Below are positions 52,909-62,085 of a DNA stretch of 62,326 nucleotides, piece after piece. The stretch's first letter is position 1; each line of letters starts with the position of its first letter. Below the pieces are notes generated by a model. That model did not search any database and had not been told where the DNA came from. It was given only the letters and a program-made list of their open reading frames with translations. A program made the position numbers and the translations under genes. The DNA comes from Spirosoma luteum DSM 19990. GTDB taxonomy: Bacteria; Bacteroidota; Bacteroidia; Cytophagales; Spirosomataceae. The stretch spans positions 105-62,430 of the forward strand of contig NZ_KB893270.1 in NCBI RefSeq assembly GCF_000374065.1. Reading direction: 5' to 3'.

Positions 52909-54912
52909 ATGCTACAAACCCAAATTAGAATAGGCCAGCAACTCAGTCTGGGACGAGGAGATTGGGATGATATTCTGGACGCGCCAAAGATCGAGACGGA
53001 AACCAAGAAGGGTGATCCCATAACGAACTACGTCATACCATTGATTTTCGACTTAGATGCGCACCGGGTCGATTTTGGAAGTTTATACGAATACGACCCC
53101 GACGAGTCGCCAGGCCGGTACTTCAATGTCAAGATTCAGGGTGGAAATAACAAGGCTGTCTACACCTGTGTCGAATGGAAAAAGCTGGAGCAACTGCGTA
53201 AAGCTTTCTTTGGTATTGTCGACAAAAAAGGAGCTGAACCCGACCGGGGGCAGTTCACCGATGCCATTGAAACCGGCTTTGCCGATTTGCAAGGGACACC
53301 ACTTTATGAGGTGTTAACCGAAATCTTCAAACTGCGTCCTGAATTTGAACGGCGGTTGGCTTTACTGGATAATGCCAAACTTGCCAATGCAGAAAAAGAA
53401 GAACTCGCTGAAGAAGACAGACAGTTTTTGAAAGCGGTTTCGCTGCGACCATCGGAGCGGCTCGTGTTGGTAGTGGCACAAGTTATCTGGTCTGAAAAAG
53501 GTTATACAAAGCCAACGCTATTCAGTCAAATCGACGGCTACCAAATGTTTCTGAAACGTAAGTTTATCGGTCAGGAATTGACACTTTCATCAGGCGAAGC
53601 CACTGAAAAAATTTGCTATGCAACCGGTGAGCGGTCACTCGAGGTGGGAGAACTAGATATTTCGGCTCGATACAGTCTGAATAAGATGTTTGTTACCACG
53701 ACTGTCAATTACGCGAGTGGTTGGGAAAATGGGGCATTTCAAAAAAATTACCAAGTCGATAAACAGACGCAGATGTATCTGGAGCGTGGCTCAAAATACC
53801 TGCTTGAAAACTACAAAACACGCATTGCGGGTATTGACCACTGCATAATTCCTCAGCTTTTGAACCGGGATGAATCCGACATAGAAACTACCCTCCGTAA
53901 CCTGAGTCGCAAATCTGATCTGTTGTTTCAGTTCAGTACCTATCAGGAAATTGTCGGTGATATTGACACAGAGACGACTAACCCTTACTGGATTACCTTC
54001 TTAGGTTTTGAGTCAGATGGTAATTTTTTCAAAACTATCAATGTCATAAAAGACGTTAGCCGGACGCATTTTGAACAGTTAATTACAGCTTTTCTCAAAC
54101 TCAATAACGAATGGAAATCAATGCCGGGTGTCAATTGGACGAGCATCATGAGTATAGGGAAAGAACAAATTCTACTCGACTTCAACCTGTTCACCGTTTA
54201 CACGCTTATCCCCGTTCGAAAGGATAAGGAAAAGAAGAATGAAGCCCTTAACCTGTTCAAACAGGTACTTGAAAAACGACCCGTCGAACGCGAAAAGTTA
54301 TTCAGTTACTTCAAAGAATTAATCCTCTGCCACTACTACGGCCGATACGCTGGCTACACCAACATTCGCGAAAATACCGAGTTTGATTTTGCTGTTCGTA
54401 ACGCGGTGTTCCAGTACCTAGCCTTCATCCATATTCTTAATCAGTTTAACCTTATCAACCCAATGGAAGAAAATCAAACCGATGATCCTGAAGAGATTAC
54501 GCTCGATGCCGCGCCGGAAGAGCAAGTGCTGCCAGAATACCAGCAGAAAGTAGAAGAGTTTTTTGTGCGGATGAATTACAAGCCGGAACACAAGGCACTT
54601 TTTTACCTCGGACGAGTACTTAACACCGTAGCACAAACGCAGTACAAGAAAGAACACAAGACCAAGCCGGTGCTTAAAAAGCTGAATTATAACGGCATGG
54701 ACCGGGATGACATTCGCCGGTTGCACCGCGATCTAGTCGAGAAAACTCAACAGTATAGCATTCACCGGTATACCGAAAGTACGCTGAGTCGTTTCATGAT
54801 GCTTTTTAATCACGAAAACTGGACCATGAAACCTGATGAAGCTCTATTCTTTATCTTATCGGGATACTCCTTTTTCGCCGGTACCAAGAAGAAATCTACT
54901 AACAACGAATAA
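52909..54912 (+). CDS. cas8b: Cas8b (Csh1/TM1802 family), type I-B large subunit
   Basis: A 667-residue protein typical of the TM1802-type Cas8b: sparse, family-level similarity with long helical segments and a C-terminal domain ending in FFAGTKKK. Cas8b binds the crRNA 5' handle and reads the protospacer-adjacent motif in the Cascade complex. The family call rests on size, position as first gene before cas7 and cas5, and general sequence character; catalytic motifs are not expected. The ATG at 52909 follows an AT-rich leader shared with the small leftward gene. Confidence 0.8.
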   Translation: MLQTQIRIGQQLSLGRGDWDDILDAPKIETETKKGDPITNYVIPLIFDLDAHRVDFGSLYEYDPDESPGRYFNVKIQGGNNKAVYTCVEWKKLEQLRKAFFGIVDKKGAEPDRGQFTDAIETGFADLQGTPLYEVLTEIFKLRPEFERRLALLDNAKLANAEKEELAEEDRQFLKAVSLRPSERLVLVVAQVIWSEKGYTKPTLFSQIDGYQMFLKRKFIGQELTLSSGEATEKICYATGERSLEVGELDISARYSLNKMFVTTTVNYASGWENGAFQKNYQVDKQTQMYLERGSKYLLENYKTRIAGIDHCIIPQLLNRDESDIETTLRNLSRKSDLLFQFSTYQEIVGDIDTETTNPYWITFLGFESDGNFFKTINVIKDVSRTHFEQLITAFLKLNNEWKSMPGVNWTSIMSIGKEQILLDFNLFTVYTLIPVRKDKEKKNEALNLFKQVLEKRPVEREKLFSYFKELILCHYYGRYAGYTNIRENTEFDFAVRNAVFQYLAFIHILNQFNLINPMEENQTDDPEEITLDAAPEEQVLPEYQQKVEEFFVRMNYKPEHKALFYLGRVLNTVAQTQYKKEHKTKPVLKKLNYNGMDRDDIRRLHRDLVEKTQQYSIHRYTESTLSRFMMLFNHENWTMKPDEALFFILSGYSFFAGTKKKSTNNE

Positions 54913-54932
54913 CCTAAACCACCCCACAACAA

Positions 54933-55934
54933 ATGGCAACGATTACGAAGAATGCTGATTTCCTGTTTCTGTACGATGCAACGCAGTGCAACCCTAACGG
55001 CGACCCCGATCAGGAAAATAAACCCCGTATGGATTATGACACTGACACCAATCTGGTGACCGATACTCGCCTGAAACGCTACATCCGTGATTACCTGAAA
55101 ATGACCGGAACCGAAATCTTTGTCGACATGGAGGACGGCCGCAAAGTAAATCCCGAACAGAAACTGGAAGCGGTTGTAAAAAGGGCTTTAGCAAACGACG
55201 AAACGATTGGCGAACTGTTTGCCGAAAATGCAACTATGGGCGATGCTCTGGCTAAGATTACAGAAGCAGAGAAAACGCCCGAAAAGATTTTTAAGAAGTT
55301 GCAGGCGAAAGAGAACCGGTCGTTGAGTGTCTATTTGCTGGCGCAAATGGTCAAACAGAAGTTTGTCGATATTCGCTTGTTTGGTAGTGCCTTTGCCGTT
55401 GAAGGATTTACCCGTGCTTACACAGGACCTGTGCAAATAAATTGGGGCTATTCACTACACAAAGTACAATTGATGGAATCGAGTTCGATTGTCACGACGA
55501 TGAACGACGATAGCAGCACCTTTGGGAAAGATTACCGGGTGCATTACAGTTTGCTAGCATTTAATGGCACCATCAATAAGTTTGCCGCCCAAAGCACTGG
55601 TCTGACTGATGCTGACATTACTACATTCCGGGATGCCATGTGGCAGAGCGTGCCCGCTATGCCCACCCGGTCAAAGCTCAATCAGTATCCCAAACTCTAT
55701 GTCGAAATCACGTACAACGATGGTTTTTTCAATGGCAACTTTGGCGACCTGCGCAACTATGTAAGGGTTGAACCGAACGGGAATATTGAGGAAAAGCAGA
55801 TTAGACGTTTTGAGGATTTACAACTTGATTTATCGGCACTTCAAAAACTCCTGAAAGAGAATACTGGTGAAGGAAAGGCCATAAAATCGGCCTATATCAA
55901 ATCGGCTACTGGTATTGAGTTATCGGCAAACTGA
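54933..55934 (+). CDS. cas7: Cas7 (Csh2 type), backbone subunit
   Basis: A 333-residue Cas7 of the Csh2/CT1132 type. The N-terminus DFLFLYDATQCNPNGDPDQ is the family signature. The centre has DIRLFGSAFAVEG and FTRAYTGPVQINWGYSLHKV, the conserved RAMP-like core. Several copies line the crRNA in Cascade. It lies 20 bases after cas8b and 8 bases before cas5, within one operon. Confidence 0.93.
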   Translation: MATITKNADFLFLYDATQCNPNGDPDQENKPRMDYDTDTNLVTDTRLKRYIRDYLKMTGTEIFVDMEDGRKVNPEQKLEAVVKRALANDETIGELFAENATMGDALAKITEAEKTPEKIFKKLQAKENRSLSVYLLAQMVKQKFVDIRLFGSAFAVEGFTRAYTGPVQINWGYSLHKVQLMESSSIVTTMNDDSSTFGKDYRVHYSLLAFNGTINKFAAQSTGLTDADITTFRDAMWQSVPAMPTRSKLNQYPKLYVEITYNDGFFNGNFGDLRNYVRVEPNGNIEEKQIRRFEDLQLDLSALQKLLKENTGEGKAIKSAYIKSATGIELSAN

Positions 55935-55942
55935 CCAGACAT

Positions 55943-56713
55943 ATGGAAGTTTTGCAGATAGATGTTGGCGGTAAACTCGCCCACTTTCGCAAATATTATG
56001 CGAACAATACAGCCATGAGTTTTAGCATACCACCCCGTACCACCCTGATGGGTATGCTGGCCGGTATGCTTGGCCGCCCCCGCGACAGCTATTACGACGA
56101 ACTGGCTTCGGAGCGAATTCGGATTGGTGTGCGTGTCATGCAGCCTATCAAGAAAACGTTTCACCGGCTCAACTTGCTCAAAATTGTTGGTAAGGGTGAT
56201 TTCGACGGGTCGAATGGGCGGATTCAGACTCCGTTTGAGATAGTGAGCGGGCTGAGTATCAGCCGTGGTTTGGTTGTGTATAGGATATATGTAGCTGCTC
56301 ACGAAGGGGGCAATGAAACGTTTCAGGCACTGAAGCAAGCCCTGTTAAAACGTGAATTTCAGTATGCGCTAACATTCGGTACCGCAAATTTCACCGCGTC
56401 TTTACTCTCGGCAACGCTTATCACGGATGCGAAGCTAGTTGACTCAAACGGTTGGGTACTGGTTCATTCAGCTATGCCTTCTGATGCCGTTGAGCAACTG
56501 GATTTTGACCGACAGCGAACGGAGGATACACTACAGTCAATCGAAGAAGAATTACTGCCCGGTGATTTTGTGGGAAACTTCGACCGCGAGCTCCGGCGTA
56601 TGGACCGGGTGCTGTTTTCAACTACAGCATCGGGCGTGAAAGTAAAGCTCAATAAGCCTTACTACGCATTAACCCAGGCTACCGAAACACAACATATCCT
56701 CTTCATGGAATGA
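55943..56713 (+). CDS. cas5: Cas5 (Cas5b/h), crRNA 5'-handle subunit
   Basis: A 256-residue RAMP protein. The conserved N-terminal stretch is LAHFRKYYANNTAMSFSIPPRTTLMGMLAGMLG, followed by a Gly-rich region (GKGDFDGSNGR). Cas5 caps the crRNA 5' handle and contacts Cas8b. It overlaps cas3 by four bases (ATGA at 56710), so translation is coupled. Confidence 0.92.
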   Translation: MEVLQIDVGGKLAHFRKYYANNTAMSFSIPPRTTLMGMLAGMLGRPRDSYYDELASERIRIGVRVMQPIKKTFHRLNLLKIVGKGDFDGSNGRIQTPFEIVSGLSISRGLVVYRIYVAAHEGGNETFQALKQALLKREFQYALTFGTANFTASLLSATLITDAKLVDSNGWVLVHSAMPSDAVEQLDFDRQRTEDTLQSIEEELLPGDFVGNFDRELRRMDRVLFSTTASGVKVKLNKPYYALTQATETQHILFME

Positions 56714-59169
56714 CAACGTTCTACTCCCATAGCAAGCAAAACGAGGACGGTTCCGTTTACGGTTCGAAGCATCTTGTCAACCACACAATGGCGGTTACAG
56801 ACAAAGCTTTACAATCATTTCATGGACACGTAACGATGCAAACTGACCTACCGCTGACTGATGTTTTGCGGTTGGTTGGTATGTATCACGACCTCGGCAA
56901 ATACACGACTCACTTTCAAAATTATCTGCTAAAAACGGGCACGTTCGATCAGGAGTTGAAACAGCACGCAAAGTTTGGTGGCTTTACGCTCTACCAGAAA
57001 TATCGGTTGCAGGGTTTCGATACGCTGGCCTTATGGGCAGCGTATTTGATTATTCACCACCACAAAAGCCTGACAGATATTAATGACTTGAAAGGCTACG
57101 TTGTGGAGGAGAGTAAGGATGAGTTCATTTTCTATCAACAGGCTAAAACGATCGTCCCCGTATTAGCTCAGATTTCCAATGAACTTAATGAGCAAAACTT
57201 AGAGAATTACATCAGATACCCTGATAGAACGCTCATAAAAGCTATCCGGGAGTTGGCCAAAAAGCCAGATATTCATAATTACTTCCTGATAAATTATCTA
57301 TTCTCGCTCTTGATTGAATCCGATAAATTAGATGCTTCCGAAACCGTTCTGTACACTCGCCAATCACTGTCCCCAACTTTGGTCGACCAACGGATTGCTC
57401 CCGTTGTGTTTCAGCCCAGAACAGCGGATGAGTTGACAAGGCTTGGTCAGAATGAGTTACGGAATTATGTGCGTGGTGCGGTCATGCAGAAGTTGGATCG
57501 AACAGATATTCTCGAAAAACGGCTGTTTACGTTAACAGCTCCTACAGGTATAGGTAAAACATTGGTTGCGCTGGATTTTGCCCTGCGACTGAAAGCAAAA
57601 ATACGGGAACATGAGCGACACGAAGCCCAGATTATTTATGCGCTGCCCTTTATCAATATCATCGAGCAAGCCATTGTTGAGTACAAACGGGTGATACCAG
57701 ATAAGGAGGGACGGGTGTTGGCGCATTATCAATTTGCCGACGCTTTAGAGCAACTATCGAAGAAGAACGATGACGAGGAAAATCAGGGATGGAATCAGAA
57801 AACGATGTTGCTGGATACCTGGCAGAGCGATGTAGTTATTACCACGTTCGTACAGTTTCTGCAAACGCTGATCGGGCATCGGAACAAACTCCTGAAAAAA
57901 TTTCATCATTTCGCGGGTGCTATCATCATTCTGGACGAGGTACAGACGATCCGATTAGAACAGCTACCGCTTATAGGAGCAGCATTATACTATGCCTCGA
58001 AATTTCTCAACTCACGAGTCATTCTGATGACGGCTACAAAGCCAAAAACGTTTGAACTGGCCAACCGGGAAATCATTGCGAAGGAAGGGGATAAGCTCGA
58101 TGTAACAGAATTACTCACTGAACACGAAGCCGTATTTAGTGCGTTTCAACGTACGAAAATCATCCCGTTAATCAGTCATCCCGTTGCTGACGAAGCCGCG
58201 TTTGTTGACGACTACTTCGCTCCCTTCTGGTCAGCCGGAAAGTCCTGCTTGATTGTCTGTAATCTGGTGAAACGGTCGGTAGATTTATTCACCGAAATTC
58301 AGACTTATGTTGGCAATTGTGGGTATCTCAATAAAGTATATTACCTATCGACCAATATAGTTCCGGCCCATCGGCTTTACGTGATAGACCGCGTTAAACT
58401 TGATCTTAAGTATGGTTTCAAGCCTATTTTGATTGCTACTCAATGCGTGGAAGCAGGTGTTGATCTGGATTTTGATATGGGCTTCCGCGATGTTGGGCCG
58501 ATTGATTCTATTGTGCAGGTGGCAGGACGTATTAACCGAGAGAACTCATATGTCCGTCGACATTCGCCTTTATACGTGGTTGATTTTGACGACTGCGAAA
58601 AGATTTATGACCGTACTACGGCAACCCAATCGCGGCAGGCATTAACCAAGGGAGCGGCTGAAAACAATGGTGAAATTCCCGAAGAAAAGTATCTGACACT
58701 TATCGGCGAATACTACGATAATCTGTCTGCCGATGGTGTGAAATCGTTTAAGATGGCCCGCGATATTTTCGGTAGCATGAAACGCCTGAATTATGACAAC
58801 GATGATAAAAATACCGCTCCGGTTTCAAGTTTTCAGGTAATTGACCATAAAGGTTTTGCCGTATCGGTATTCATCGAATTAGACGATGAAGCGACAGCGG
58901 CCAAAGAGGCCTTCAAGAGACTCATTCGTAAAAAAATGAGCAAAGAGGAGTTTGAAACTAAGCACAAACTGGCTTTCAATCAGCGAATTATAACTGTTCC
59001 TAAATACTTGAATAAGGTCAAGGAATTGCAGCAGGATAAAAAGTTGAATGAACTAGCAGAAGGTCTATACATTGTCAATCGCAACGAAGTTCAGGATTAT
59101 TACAATGAGATAACCGGTTTTGATCGGAGTAAAGAAAATAATCAGATGAATCCTGTAGTCTTGTTCTAA
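56710..59169 (+). CDS. cas3: Cas3, HD nuclease-helicase
   Basis: An 819-residue fused effector. The N-terminal HD nuclease has SKHLVNHTMAV and GMYHDLGKY (H60-D61), and later HHHKSLTD. The helicase has Walker A APTGIGKT (residues 277-284), the DExx box as DEVQ (409-412), and motif VI QVAGRINRE near residue 603. It is recruited by Cascade to unwind and cut target DNA. All key residues seem present, so it should be active. Confidence 0.95.
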   Translation: MTTFYSHSKQNEDGSVYGSKHLVNHTMAVTDKALQSFHGHVTMQTDLPLTDVLRLVGMYHDLGKYTTHFQNYLLKTGTFDQELKQHAKFGGFTLYQKYRLQGFDTLALWAAYLIIHHHKSLTDINDLKGYVVEESKDEFIFYQQAKTIVPVLAQISNELNEQNLENYIRYPDRTLIKAIRELAKKPDIHNYFLINYLFSLLIESDKLDASETVLYTRQSLSPTLVDQRIAPVVFQPRTADELTRLGQNELRNYVRGAVMQKLDRTDILEKRLFTLTAPTGIGKTLVALDFALRLKAKIREHERHEAQIIYALPFINIIEQAIVEYKRVIPDKEGRVLAHYQFADALEQLSKKNDDEENQGWNQKTMLLDTWQSDVVITTFVQFLQTLIGHRNKLLKKFHHFAGAIIILDEVQTIRLEQLPLIGAALYYASKFLNSRVILMTATKPKTFELANREIIAKEGDKLDVTELLTEHEAVFSAFQRTKIIPLISHPVADEAAFVDDYFAPFWSAGKSCLIVCNLVKRSVDLFTEIQTYVGNCGYLNKVYYLSTNIVPAHRLYVIDRVKLDLKYGFKPILIATQCVEAGVDLDFDMGFRDVGPIDSIVQVAGRINRENSYVRRHSPLYVVDFDDCEKIYDRTTATQSRQALTKGAAENNGEIPEEKYLTLIGEYYDNLSADGVKSFKMARDIFGSMKRLNYDNDDKNTAPVSSFQVIDHKGFAVSVFIELDDEATAAKEAFKRLIRKKMSKEEFETKHKLAFNQRIITVPKYLNKVKELQQDKKLNELAEGLYIVNRNEVQDYYNEITGFDRSKENNQMNPVVLF

Positions 59170-59184
59170 CCCACCACCATTAAA

Positions 59185-59913
59185 ATGCCAACCCAAACCT
59201 TAATCCCCATCACGACTATTACCTTCCCCGAAATTACGCTCCGGACGCGGGATGCGCATAAGATGCGGGGGTACTTTGGCGACCTTTTCAGGGAACAATC
59301 GCCCCTGTTGCACAACCACCTGGAAAGCGATAATGAAGAAACCGGCGACGTGGCTACTACAGTTGTAAAGTTCCGGTATGCGTATCCGTTAGTGCAGTAC
59401 AAGGTGTTACGCCAAACACCTACGCTAGTGGGGCTGGGTGAAGGCGCAGGACTTCTGGCACAGCTGTTTTTACAGATGCGGGAAATCGATATCGACGGTC
59501 AGTCCTTTCCCGTCCTGAGTAAGCACATACGGCACGAACAGGCTTCTGTTGGCATCGCGGACGATTTGATTGAATACCGGTTTGAAACGCTCTGGATGGC
59601 TCTCAACCAAACCAACTACCGCGATTACCGGCATTACTCTCAAGCTGAACAGCAGGCCCAGTTAAAACGGGTGCTGACGAGTCAGTTACTGGCCCTGTTC
59701 CGGGAGTTTGGACTGTGGCTGGAGCCCCATGAACGGATAATGGTAAGGCTGGATGTGCAGGAACGGACTACCCAGTTTAAAAACCAGACGATGGTTGCTT
59801 TTACGGGTAGCTTTCTGGCCAATGTTGTCCTACCCGATGGTATTGGCCTGGGCAAAGCGGTATCGCGGGGGTTCGGGACTGTTCAATTAGTGAATAATAG
59901 AATGAGTGTTTGA
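59185..59913 (+). CDS. cas6: Cas6, crRNA-processing endonuclease
   Basis: A 242-residue RAMP protein; the C-terminal glycine-rich loop GIGLGKAVSRGFGTV (about 221-235) is the Cas6 signature, and a ferredoxin-like fold fits the remainder. It should cut the repeat transcript 8 bases before the repeat end, leaving an ATTGAAAC tag. The catalytic His is not obvious to me; candidates are in LSKHIRHEQ. In this operon it sits between cas3 and cas1, not at the front as in many type I-B loci. Confidence 0.85.
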   Translation: MPTQTLIPITTITFPEITLRTRDAHKMRGYFGDLFREQSPLLHNHLESDNEETGDVATTVVKFRYAYPLVQYKVLRQTPTLVGLGEGAGLLAQLFLQMREIDIDGQSFPVLSKHIRHEQASVGIADDLIEYRFETLWMALNQTNYRDYRHYSQAEQQAQLKRVLTSQLLALFREFGLWLEPHERIMVRLDVQERTTQFKNQTMVAFTGSFLANVVLPDGIGLGKAVSRGFGTVQLVNNRMSV

Positions 59914-59964
59914 CTGCTGTGCTGTGCGATGAATACCGTACAGCGTACTATTCACCCTTAATCC

Positions 59965-61011
59965 ATGCAACTCCACATCACTACTTACGGAACGTATCTA
60001 CACGTAAAAGATGCCATGTTCGATGTCCGAAGGAAGGGCGAGGATGGCAAAGTGATCAGTGCGACCTATTCGGCCGAAAAAGTGACGCATATTCTGCTGG
60101 CAACCGGTACCTCACTCAGCACCGATGCCGTACGGCTGGCCATGCGGCACAATGTCGATGTGGTGTTCATTGAGCAACAGGGCGATCCCATTGGACGAGT
60201 GTGGCACGCCAAACTGGGCAGCACCACCAAAATCCGGAAACGGCAGTTGGAGGCCAGTCTAGGAGCCGACGGATTACGCTGGATACGAACTTGGCTGTTG
60301 GCCAAACTAGATAACCAGACCGGGTTGATACGCGACCTGAAAAAACACCGGCCGCAACACGCCAATTATCTGGACGATAAACTGGTGCGGCTACAGGCGT
60401 TGTCGCTATCCATCACCACCGTGGAGCCATTGGCAGGTCGCCCGGCGTGCGTGGCGGAGGTGTCCGATACCCTGCGGGGGCTGGAAGGCACGGCGGGGCG
60501 ACTGTATTTCGAAACACTGAGCTACGTACTGCCTCCTGATTATCGGTTTTCCGGCCGCAGTAGCCGACCGGCGCAGGATGCGTTCAACGCCTTTTTGAAC
60601 TACGGGTATGGCATGTTGTACGGCAAAGTAGAAAAGACACTAATGCTGGCCGGACTGGACCCATACCTGGGATTTCTGCACCGTGATGATTACAATCAGT
60701 TGAGCATGGTGTACGACTTTATTGAGCCTTACCGAGGCTGGGCCGACGAGGTGGTTTTTCGATTGTTTTCGGCCAAGAAAGTAAATAAATCGCACATTGG
60801 TGAAGTATCCGGGTCGCGGTCGGGTTACTCGCTCAACGCGGCTGGCAAAGAATTACTGGTAAATGCGTTCAACGACTTTCTGGACAATGACCCCATTCGG
60901 TACCGGGGCCGGAATCTGGTACGGAGCCATTGCATTCAACTCGATGCGCACCAGTTTGCCAATGAACTCATCGGAAAAACCGGCGGACCGCCTGACCTGA
61001 TAAAGCTATGA
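59965..61011 (+). CDS. cas1: Cas1, adaptation integrase
   Basis: A 348-residue Cas1. The metal-binding residues are E174 (GLEGTAGRLYFE), H239 (LDPYLGFLHRDDYNQ) and E254 (DFIEPYR). It integrates new spacers with Cas2. It starts 51 bases after cas6 and overlaps cas2 by four bases (ATGA). Length is normal for the family. Confidence 0.97.
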   Translation: MQLHITTYGTYLHVKDAMFDVRRKGEDGKVISATYSAEKVTHILLATGTSLSTDAVRLAMRHNVDVVFIEQQGDPIGRVWHAKLGSTTKIRKRQLEASLGADGLRWIRTWLLAKLDNQTGLIRDLKKHRPQHANYLDDKLVRLQALSLSITTVEPLAGRPACVAEVSDTLRGLEGTAGRLYFETLSYVLPPDYRFSGRSSRPAQDAFNAFLNYGYGMLYGKVEKTLMLAGLDPYLGFLHRDDYNQLSMVYDFIEPYRGWADEVVFRLFSAKKVNKSHIGEVSGSRSGYSLNAAGKELLVNAFNDFLDNDPIRYRGRNLVRSHCIQLDAHQFANELIGKTGGPPDLIKL

Positions 61012-61298
61012 TCGTGTGGGTACTCTATGACATTGTGAAGGATAAGTCCCGTACAAAAGCGGCCAAACGGTGTCAGCAGGCGGGTCTGTACCGGGTGCAG
61101 TTTTCGTGTTTTCTGGGTACGCTGACTCAGAACCAAAAAGACACGCTGCAACTGCAACTGGAAGAACTGATCGACGAAACGACAGATAAGGTGTATATTT
61201 TCCCCATGAGCCGTGGCGAATTACAGCAGACGGCTCTGCTGGGACAGGCATTCGATAAAAAACTGGTTACGGACGAAATCAGGGCGTTATTCTTCTAA
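61008..61298 (+). CDS. cas2: Cas2, adaptation subunit
   Basis: A 96-residue protein with the ferredoxin fold: MIVWVLYDIVKDKSRTK at the N-terminus (D8 conserved) and FPMSRGEL later. It dimerises and holds Cas1 in the integration complex. It is translationally coupled to cas1 and lies three bases before cas4. Confidence 0.96.
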   Translation: MIVWVLYDIVKDKSRTKAAKRCQQAGLYRVQFSCFLGTLTQNQKDTLQLQLEELIDETTDKVYIFPMSRGELQQTALLGQAFDKKLVTDEIRALFF

Positions 61299-61301
61299 GC
61301 T

Positions 61302-61889
61302 ATGACCTTAACCCCTTCGCACATCATCGAGTATCTATTCTGCCCTCGTTTCACCTACTTTGAGTATGTTCTGGCCATCCCGCAGTTTGAGGAGAACGAT
61401 TACAAAGTAATGCGGGGGCGGCACTTGCACGACGAGCGGCTGGAGCGCAACAAAGACTATCTGCGAAAGCGACTGGGTCGGCCTGGTGCTCCCGTTGTGG
61501 GAAAACACGTCGATCAGTATCTGACCAACGAATTGATTCGGGGCGTGGTGGACGAAGTGATCGAATTCGGCGATGGTACGATGGCTCCGCTGGATTACAA
61601 ATTCGCCGAGTACAAGGACAAAGTGTACGACACGTATAGAACGCAGTTGTACTGCTATGCTTGGCTGATCGAAGTCAATTTCGGTCGTCAAGTGGATCGG
61701 GGTTTCATTGTGTACACTCGGAGTAATAATCGGGTCATTGAGGTGCCAATAACGGATGAAAATAAGGCGGATGTTAAGCAGGCGGCAAATTCTATATTCT
61801 CAATTATTGACCGAAATTTTTTTCCGAAGGCCACCAAAGCAAAGGCCCGTTGTGTAACTTGCACATACCGCAATGTGTGCATTAAATGA
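61302..61889 (+). CDS. cas4: Cas4, PAM-selecting exonuclease
   Basis: A 195-residue Cas4 of the RecB/PD-(D/E)xK class. The Fe-S cysteines are C14 (LFCPR) and C184, C187, C193 (RCVTC ... VC). The nuclease core has RGVVDEV and PLDYKFAEY, then the QLYCYAWL motif. It trims prespacers and selects those with a proper PAM. Its place after cas2 differs from the common cas4-cas1-cas2 order. Confidence 0.95.
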   Translation: MTLTPSHIIEYLFCPRFTYFEYVLAIPQFEENDYKVMRGRHLHDERLERNKDYLRKRLGRPGAPVVGKHVDQYLTNELIRGVVDEVIEFGDGTMAPLDYKFAEYKDKVYDTYRTQLYCYAWLIEVNFGRQVDRGFIVYTRSNNRVIEVPITDENKADVKQAANSIFSIIDRNFFPKATKAKARCVTCTYRNVCIK

Positions 61890-62085
61890 CCGGCATCCGG
61901 GCAGCTTTATATTTTAAACTTGCCCAAAATTGCCTATAAACAATTGATTTTTAGATGTTTGCCTTTACGGAAAGGGTAGAAAAAATGGCTGATTCTGATG
62001 ATCTTTGACCTGCTAAATAACAAAAAAGAGTGTAACCAGACTTGGGCTATATATCTGACTATGAGAACATTATCTCAAAGTACGG
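61890..62085 (+). promoter_or_regulatory. CRISPR leader
   Basis: An AT-rich, gene-free stretch of 196 bases between cas4 and the first repeat, with A-runs and GGGTAGAAAAAATGG. The orientation of the repeat (ending ATTGAAAC) and adjacency to cas4 mark it as the leader, holding the array promoter and the spacer-integration signal. Confidence 0.7.
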
